From: Gambelia wislizenii
Taxonomy: Eukaryota > Chordata > Lepidosauria > Squamata > Crotaphytidae
Reading direction: 5' to 3'
Assembly (NCBI GenBank): GCA_030847615.1
Contig: JAUMIR010000004.1
Span: forward strand, 71,641,001-71,705,000
DNA: 64,000 nucleotides
Positions 54,001 through 62,800 of this stretch are shown in pieces (positions within the stretch are counted from its first letter, which is position 1; the number at the start of each line of letters is the position of its first letter). A program made the position numbers and the translations under genes. Below the pieces are notes generated by a model that had not been told where the DNA came from, did not search any database, and saw nothing but the letters and a program-made list of their open reading frames with translations.

Positions 54001-56797
54001 TACATTTGAAAGAAAAACAATGATTTCAACTTGTGTTGTTTCCATATAGGGTTACTACATGGGTATTTGGGTTCTCTTTCAGATGACATAATTAATCATA
54101 ACAATAAAGGAATAACTTCTATAAGGCGGACCAGTTCACACTATAAAACTCTGGACAACTCCAGTTTAAGAAACTGATCACTGAATAATTTACAAACACA
54201 TAAATGTAGTTCAGTTCCCTTGGACATGAGACAAAGAAATCTACTTAGTATACAGAAATGAAGTCACCCTCCATGGGAAAGGCCTCTAGGGAAGGAATTT
54301 GCATTCTGTAATAAAGCAAAAGATCTCCGAGTGAACACTTAAGAGAAAGACAAAGAGGACTGGACAATGAAATACAGAAGACTTAATGAGATGAATGGTC
54401 CTAGCTAACCTGGAGATCTATAGGTATAGGAATAAGGATAACCATAGCATGCAAATTAAGTGTTACATTTTTTGCATAAGTATTGTACTGTTCAAATCCC
54501 TTTGCTTTCACAGTCTTCCATTAAACCCCATTGACAGATAGCTCAGGTGGTATGAGAAAGCATGTCTGCAATGTCATCAATAAAGCATGGCTTATATACA
54601 TGGAGGTGAATCTCTGTATAATGGCATGGACTCACTAAGCATTCCCCATCACTCAAGGGAACATCAAGGAAATTAACAGAAATTAACAGAATGCATACAC
54701 ATGAACAGAAGTATTCAATTCCTCCCCAACCCCTTATTTCCTCTCTATATTTTGGTTCTCTTTGCACAAATCAAACAACCTAGTGCTACACAATGCTCTC
54801 TCCTCTGGTAATTTGAATGACACACTATGTATTCAAGATGGCATGGGGCACATCTTAATGATCTCCTCTCTTTATGGATCACTGAGACAAGAATAAAAAT
54901 ATTCAAATACAGCACATCCATTTAATTCAGGAGTGGGAATAATATAGAGATAAATCAATTCCTTTAATGGGGTTTACAGAGAATGGTGTGGAGGTTGTGT
55001 CACCACTGAACCCTAAGGGTACATTTTGTTATTGGCTCCTTCAAAGGTACTGATTTTCTTGTTTGAGAGGTGCCATCCTTCAACCTGGATTTCTTTTCCT
55101 GGTACAAAGCTGAAAGACAACTGTTGCCAGGGCCCTCTGGAAACTGTCAGGTTGAGAAAGGTTATCCCAAAGCATGGGATGTCATCTTACAATCTGTTCA
55201 GTTAAGTTTTCTCAATGATCTTCATTTCTCTTCTCTTCTATCCATCACTCCTTGCCAACTCACCTTTCAAATGCCTTATTTGCTTAAGGTTAATAATGAG
55301 TGGTTTTAAAGATTAGGAAAAACAATAATGTGTTTATTTCAGCTAGAGGATACTAATCCATTGCCAATACAGCATTAAGTGACTGGCTACAAAGGATCAG
55401 TCAGTGAATCTAGGGTGCAGAATTCTTAATAAGAAATATTTGCCTTTCAGTATGCATAGAGCATTTTTTTTGTACAACTAAATCACTCCATCCTCTGTAC
55501 CTCCCCACTTCCAGTTATGAAGAATGATCTGCAAAGATCAATGGTATATTGTTTTGTATGCAGGAGTCTAGCATCCTAAGTTCAATTCATGACATTAAAG
55601 AACAGGCATCCACCAGACCCTATTCTCTGCACACACACCCATCTCGCATGTGGAGATCCTGATACAAAAGGGGGTCCTGGACATTTAATCAAAAGTGCCC
55701 AGCTACATGCTTTGTGTTTGAAGTAGCATGTACTTTTTCACCATTCAAAGGCTTTAAAACGGGCTTAGACAAACTCATTAACGATAAAGCTAGCTGTCAT
55801 CATGACTATGTGTTACCTCTAGTACCAGAGGTAAAATAACTCTCATCACAAGTTGCTGAGAAACAACAGCAGAAGAGAGCTATTGTTGATGTTCTGCTTG
55901 TGAGCTTCCCTTAGGTGTCTTGCCTCAGTAGAAACAGGGTGCAGGATTACACAGTCGGTCATTCTGACCCAGCATAGTTTTCCTTATGTTCTTATTGCCT
56001 AAACCCCCTTAACTACAATAAACTTTTAAAATCCATTACTGAAACTTAAGAGTTTCTAGACCCGTACTCCACCCCACCTTCTGTCAACAATACTCATTCT
56101 GAACAAATGTTCAGCAATATTTTAACACTATAGTGGTTGTGCTTAATATTGGAGGCAGAATTCATGCAACACCCTAGGTGGGGATTGTACACTGACCACC
56201 CCTGGTTCAAGGTCTTTGTTCAACTATTAGCTCTAACAGCTAGAGTGGCTGATATGTTCAAGGGAAGGCATATTAAAGATCTAAATAAATAATAATCTGT
56301 TGAATTGTCTAGAAAAAATGGCCTTATTAGAATTGGATGCAGCAATCCTATCCTACTCACCTGGGAGTAAGTGTCAGTGAACTCGACTGGACTTACTTCT
56401 TGTAGATCTTTTTTTTTTTTAAAGACACAGGCAAGGATGGGAAGTTGTGGACTTAGCTAGCTCTACCATTTGGTTTTAAGCTCCAACCTTATCAAATCTT
56501 TGAAAGTGTGTGAAACAGTGAAGAAAGGGATGGTTGAAAAGGAGGATGGAAACGCTGGGAGAGAGACCCACAGAGGAGGAGGAGGAGGAGGAGGAGGAGG
56601 AGGAGGAGGAGGAGGAAATAAGGGTGGGGTGGGTGTGAGGAAAATTTTTCACTAAATTATCCAAGTACCTAGCACTCTGTGAACAATAAACACACTAAAG
56701 GAGCCCAAAGGGGTTCATTGTTTCATACCCCATTATAATGAAGTACAAAACCAGAAAATAAAATCAATAAAAATGAGAGGAGGAGCGGGGGCAAAAT

Positions 56798-56838
<41 letters not shown>

Positions 56839-59800
56839 TTCACCATCCAGAAAGACTTGCAACAACTTCTACACATTCCAACAGAGAAAGGAACATCAGC
56901 CTTTGGCCTAAAAGACCTAATACTGTATTCTGAAAAGGCAAGGCTGCTTGAGGGCCTTTGCTGAACAAATAAATCACCTCCCCCAACTTTCCATTCCAGA
57001 GAAGGCTGTACCATTTTCTTTCTTCTAAGCTACAAAATAGACATAACAAGCCAGCCAGAACAGAGCCATGTGATGCATTTTCTCCAGTGCTAATCCTCTT
57101 CCTCCTCCTGAGACCTTCCTCTTTAACAGAATCTTGCAGAGGGAGAACGACCCCACTCCTAATAAATTCCAGTGACCTAAAATAATTAATTCAATAAAAG
57201 TGTAGGATTAACTTGTATTAATCAAGGAATCTATAGAGATCAGCCACATAAGGGGCAAAATCTAATGAATTAATTATTTAGCGAGTTAATTAACATTTCC
57301 CCCCAAGCTCTGTCTGTTTGTTTGTCTATCTATCTTCCACTTTCTGTTTCTTTAGCCCATTAATCTTTTGTTTCATTTCCTGGAAACAAACAGGATTCAC
57401 AGGGAAACACACATTCCTAGAAATTCCTAGAATTTCTTGCATCAATGAATAGATTCTTTTTCTTACATTTTAGTTACTACAAGCTATTTTCAATCTACAG
57501 TGATTACTGCTATATGGCCATATTAAAAGTCTGCTCCTGTAATGAGAAGCATTCGGTAATCTTTTCTATTCTGTTCACAAGACTGCCGTACTTAACAATT
57601 AAATGTAGGGTGTCTCCAAGGTCCTCTTCACCAAATAAAATAAAATAAAAGCAATAATGAATTACTACATTAAATTAATCAGTCTGTAGATGCACCTCAC
57701 CAGCAAGGTAGCACCTTTGGATCTAAGATTTGCCTCAGTGGTAGAAATTAGTCATCTCCCATCTCTCCTCCTTCTCTTTTATATACGTCAGCCTTGAGAG
57801 AGAGAATTCACATGGTCAAACCCGAACCAAGGAGGATTGTTCAACCTACAAATATTGTAGCAGCAAATAGATATCACAGGCAACAAAGGGTTAAGAAGAA
57901 GCATTTATTCTGTAGACTCTGGAATCTCCACTCTCCTCTTGGGAGAAACCTCTGATTAAAGTAGCAAGACCAAATTCTAATCCTATTCCCCCTCATTTCT
58001 AAAGAAGATGCTGTTTGCTGGGTTGAAACTGAGGTCATCTGCAAGTAGGCACAAGATGCCAATGCAGTTGCTTCCGCTCTGCAGGACACTCTTCCCATAG
58101 AGACTGCTGGGAGAGGCTTGTTGTTTATCAATAATTTAGCCCTCTTCAGCATGCTTTTCAGATTAACTGTGGGTACAGCAAGCACTGCTGGGTGGTGCCC
58201 ATTTCTCAAGGACTTATTTCCTTCCTAGTCCGTATGACATACAAAGCCTAAATAATTCAGATGCTATTTTGATCAGAAAGAAGCATTCACTCAAAAACAT
58301 CCTAACACCTAAGGAAGCAGAAATAGGGAAAGAAGAGAAAACATTAAGCTGTGAATTGTTCCTATTTTAAGCTGGAGAACCATCATCTGCTTTCATGTTT
58401 TTCCAGTCTATGCAAGGTTGGTAAGCTGTGGCCCTCCAGAGGTTTTTTATTACAACCCCCACAATCCCCAGCCAGCATGGCCAACGCTCAGGAAATATGT
58501 GAAGTCAAAGGCTTTCACAGCCAGCATCCATAGTCTTTCCTTGGTTTTTTTCTGGGCTGTGAGGCTGTATTCTAGAAGAGTTTATTTCTGACGTTTCGCC
58601 TGCATCTGTGACTGGCATCTTCAGAGAATGCTCAGGTAGGAGTGTGTGTGTGTGTGTGGGGGTTTATATACTGTGAACCACTGTTGGAGGGGATATGCAA
58701 ATTTGTGTATTTGAATGGCTAGCTTCTGGTTGGAGATATGCAAGGAGGATTAGTGTCTATTTGCTTAATGGCTGGCTGATCTGGCTGCCAGTCCTGAAAA
58801 ACACTAAAATCAAAACGCAGCACTTGCAAATGAGCTCCACCCAGGGACAGGGGGATTTCCAGCAGACAATGGACCATTAGCCAATCATTAGCCAAACAGA
58901 CACTAGTCCTCCTTGCATATCTCCACCCAGAAACTAGCCATTCAAATGCACAAATTTACATATCCCCTCCAACAGGGGTTCACAGTATATAACCCCCACC
59001 CACCCAAACTCCTACCCGACCATTCTCTGAAGATGACAGCCACAGATGCAGGCGAAACATCAGAAATAAACTCTTCCAGAACACGGCCTCGCAGCCTGGA
59101 AAAAAAACCAAGGAAAATTTCAGGAAGTAATGGGGGATTGTAGTCCAAAACATGTGGAGGGCCACAGTTTGCCTGCTTCTGCTGTAAAGCCATGAACATA
59201 CAACTTAGTGGTCATTCAGGTACCAAAAATAAGCAAGCAAACAAAAAGGATGCTTCCTCCTTGCACAGGTTTAAGTCTTGCCTGAAGACACTGATGGCAA
59301 ACAGACACATACTAAATACCCTGCAGAGCCTTATGGTATTTATCCACAGATAGGCCAAACGTCCTTTATTCTCAAGCCCATGTCAGTGACGTTATAAACA
59401 GGGAAGAAAGTTCTAGGTTCTAGAAATGAGCCTCTCTAGGCATTGGGAGAAGTAAGTAAACAAGATGAGCAGAGATAACCTAAATACAAAAGTCTGTGTT
59501 CTGTTAAGCATACACTTCTCATATATGAGTGTGTGTTTGTGTGTATGAAATAAAAGTATAAAATAAATAAATATCTTTAGCACTATTTGGAACAAACTTT
59601 TCAACAAACCAGATTGGATTAGAAGCAAGCTGCTTCAGGATTTCTGAAAAGATCAGCCATTACTATAAAACACTCAGTTAAAACCACTGGTCCAAACAAT
59701 ATAAATCACTGCCCCAAACAAGATTTTTAGAGTGCTGTGGAACACAATTCTCAAATCCACAGCAACAAGAAAACTGAGGAATGCAAAGTGAAACAGCGAA

Positions 59801-62800
59801 CAAGAATTTTTATTTATTTATTTCTGGATCTTTTATCGGATTCTGCTGTCATAGATATTTAGGGGATCAATCAATTATTCCTTTAAAATGCATAAACTGT
59901 AGAGATAAAAGCAGCTAATCACTCTCTTTGTAATAATGACAGACATGTGGGAAGTGGCCAGTTTAGATTTATTATCTGGACCTAGATGTCTCTGATGTTT
60001 CCTTTTTTTTATTAACAATGGAAGATATTATCTGCATAGTTAGTAGAGCTGCTTTCAAAATGCATTCTGAGCACCCTGCTCCCAAACCCACATTATACTG
60101 CCTTGCTTTCCTTGGAGACAGGGCAGAACACCAGTTTGAGAATATATTTTCAATCTTTGCAAACACAAAATGAGAAAATATAATTATTCAGGCAATGTAA
60201 CAAAGAGTAACAACAGTAAGAACAACAGCAACACTTCCAGGTTTGTATGGAGAAGGTTTCTCTGAGCTTTGCCAGCAAACAGGTAAACAAGGGATCTTTC
60301 TCGCATTGTTCCAGCCAAGCTGATCATAGTAAATACTTACTGGTCAGGACCTTGAGGGTATAAGGATTTTTCTGCTGGATAGTGTGGGTGAAGGCAAAGC
60401 GAGCATTGCAGCTATAGTCAGTCTGGGCATCTTCTTGCAGGACATTGGAGAAATACAAGTCACCATTCTGTCCTTGGGATACACGCTTGTCTTGGTGGAT
60501 TGGCTCCATGGCTGTAAGAAAGAACAATAATTCTTGTTAGGACTCACAGCTGTATACATCTGTACAGGCACTGGTAGCAATTGTCTACAACTTGGAAAAG
60601 GCATATATTGATGAATTCCAGCTAGCATTGGGAAACAGCAGTCAACTTAAAGACATACTCAAGAAGCCCAAGCCAGTTACTACTGCTTTTGCTATAAGCA
60701 AAAAAGTAACAAAAGGAAACCCATTTTATTCAGTGTCCTCAGACTGATATACCAATTTTTCAGTATACACATTTTCACAACAGAATAATAAAAATAATAA
60801 ATGTCTATCCCAACATGACATATGAGAAAATCCACACAGTTTGTTGTGAGACTAACATCAGTTAGTACGCACATATGGTACACATGTTTTAATGGGGAAC
60901 GTGTATATTTTTAATTTTGTTAAGCTTTTGGATTATTCTATAATTTTAAAAAAATTAATGGTTTTGATGTGATGGCTTTTAAAAGTGTATTTTAATTTTT
61001 ATTGTCAGATATTTAGCTGATCTTATTTTTAGATTTGTGAGCTGCCTTGGGTCCTATGTCAGGAAAAAAGGCAACATATAAATGGAAATGAAATAAATAA
61101 ACAAATATGTGATCAAGTCACACTACCAGTTTTCCCCATGCACATCCAAACTATGTGGCAACAGTAATATTTGAAAAGGCAGCTCTTACTCTTAGGTAGA
61201 TCAGGTCTTGCTGACAGTGGCAGCCAGGGCCAGCCTAACTGCAAAGTGACCTAAGTGACTGCATGGGACAGCATTTTTAATGTGCAACAAGGAAGTAACA
61301 GGTAATCTAAGAAGTGCATCTCAGAATTCTCTTTGACACTTAGAGAAATCTGAAACAGTATAGTGTAGTTGCTTAGCATGGGGAAAAATGCTCCTGGCCA
61401 ACTCTGTTGCAGCTTTGTTTATCTGATTATCCAAAGATTTTCCTCTTTTCAGCATTTCTGTGTAAACATGTAAGGCAGATGTAGGAAAATCTAATCACTC
61501 TACCCCAGGAAATGACAACCCTGTGTACCTTGCAGATGTCCACACATCCAGACCCAGTATGACAAGTTTTTGGAATGAAGAGGTTGACAAGACCGTCTAC
61601 AGCCCAAAAAGTACAAATCACCTCAGTGAAAGGTCAAGCTTTGGCAAGGTGGGTCTATGGAACAGCTGGGTGGATGGCACATTCCAGTGGTCCAAACAAA
61701 CAGGACTGGCAAATCACCAAAAAGAATATCCAAAGTGTGTTTGGGTTTTGCCAGCTGAATAACCTGCTGTGTCTTAAAAGCCTACGGCCCATGTAAAGTG
61801 AAGCCTAAGACAAATAGACTATATTAGCCAACTTTCCATCTTTGAAAACAATCAGCATGTACTCACAGCAATGGATAGCTACTCTGGACTACTTTTCATA
61901 TATCCTTCTAAACAGGCTATTCAGCAAGCTAAAATCAAAGGCCTAGATTAACTGATGAAACATGATGGGATCCCTAATGAGATCCAATCAGACAGTGGGA
62001 TACACTTCAGAGGTGTATAAGTCCAGCAATGGGCTGAAGACTAGGGAATATAACAGATGTTTCATACCCCATACTACCCACAGTTATCACTCCTTTCAAA
62101 TTATGTGATAGTTTATGCTACAAAGCACGTATCACATGAATGGCCAACGTAACATATGCAACGATTATTTCTTCATTTTCAGGTAGTTCAATACAGCTAA
62201 CTAGTGTGCAAATTACAGTGGAAGATGTGTGAAAAATTCCCTCTATCATGTTTTTTTAAATACCCCCCCCAATCTGCGTTTCCTGGACCAATACATAAAT
62301 ATGTGCAATCTCTGATGGCAAATCCATATATTTCTAGGCTTGAAATATGTTCCATAAAATCAAAATGTTTGACATCATGTGCACATTTGAAGAAAAAACC
62401 ACTGCATGCATTTCTAAAATGTCACAAGCATACTTTATAACCTTACCACACTCCAAAGAAAAGTTCCTGCTGCGTTGCCACATTTCTTTGGAGTGCGGTC
62501 AGGCCCTGTGTCAAAGGAACCATGCAACTATTAATAAAACCATGTGAACAACACCCACAAAAATGTACATAGATTTTTTTCCCTGTAAAATAACAATCCG
62601 TACATGAAATGGACTTGGAGGTGGAAAAAAAGGAGGAACTCCATGGGAATAGATTTGACAGATGAAGCCATCCCTACTTACAGCTGCTCATCCAGAAGAT
62701 AGCAGGAGGTGGCAGTCCAGGAGGAGGATTGCATGCCAAGATAAGCTGAGCACCTTCATGAACCTCTTGAATGTCCAAGTTTTCCTTTGGCCACAAAGGA

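Larger units (their letters stand above)
58536..59116. mobile_element. inverted pair of Penelope-like terminal repeats
   Basis: Two arms of about 245 bp (58536-58782 and 58871-59116) are inverted copies of each other, sharing CCTTGGTTTTTTT, GAGTTTATTTCTGA, GTTTCGCCTGCATCTGTG, TATATACTGTGAACC, GGAGGGGATATG and GGAGATATGCAAGGAGGA. The word GATGCAGGCGAAAC is common in squamate Penelope-like terminal repeats as I know them. The pair interrupts an older palindromic MITE whose halves are at about 58415-58495 and 59130-59175 (GTGGCCCTCCAGA / inverse GTGGAGGGCCACA). Confidence 0.65.
48188..60340 (-). other. NFASC 12.2-kb intron between Ig2 and cassette exon
   Basis: This intron holds a UGCAUG element near the mini-exon (48231-48236), a CR1 3' end (48679-49187), DNA elements (50454-51106, 51353-52422), a CR1/L3-like fragment (55735-56002), GGA and CA repeats (56572-56616, 56802-56834) and the Penelope-like inverted repeat (58536-59116). 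A short SINE tail fragment lies near 53700-53765. Stretches 49190-50450, 52430-53600, 53770-55700, 56840-58400 and 59180-60340 show nothing I can name. Confidence 0.75.
60512..62681 (-). other. NFASC intron within Ig2
   Basis: This 2.2-kb intron carries a LINE/SINE-type tail (about 60905-61110, ending in an ATAAATGG-like motif and AAATAAAT repeats), a retroviral-type integrase remnant (61520-62110) and a strong hairpin (62441-62503). Confidence 0.7.

Noticed and set aside
56470..56664. poly-Gly and poly-Ser ORFs
   Set aside because: They are translations of the GGA trinucleotide repeat.
57874..58209. 111-codon minus-strand ORF
   Set aside because: No recognisable domain, no splice context and average intron composition; it is likely chance.
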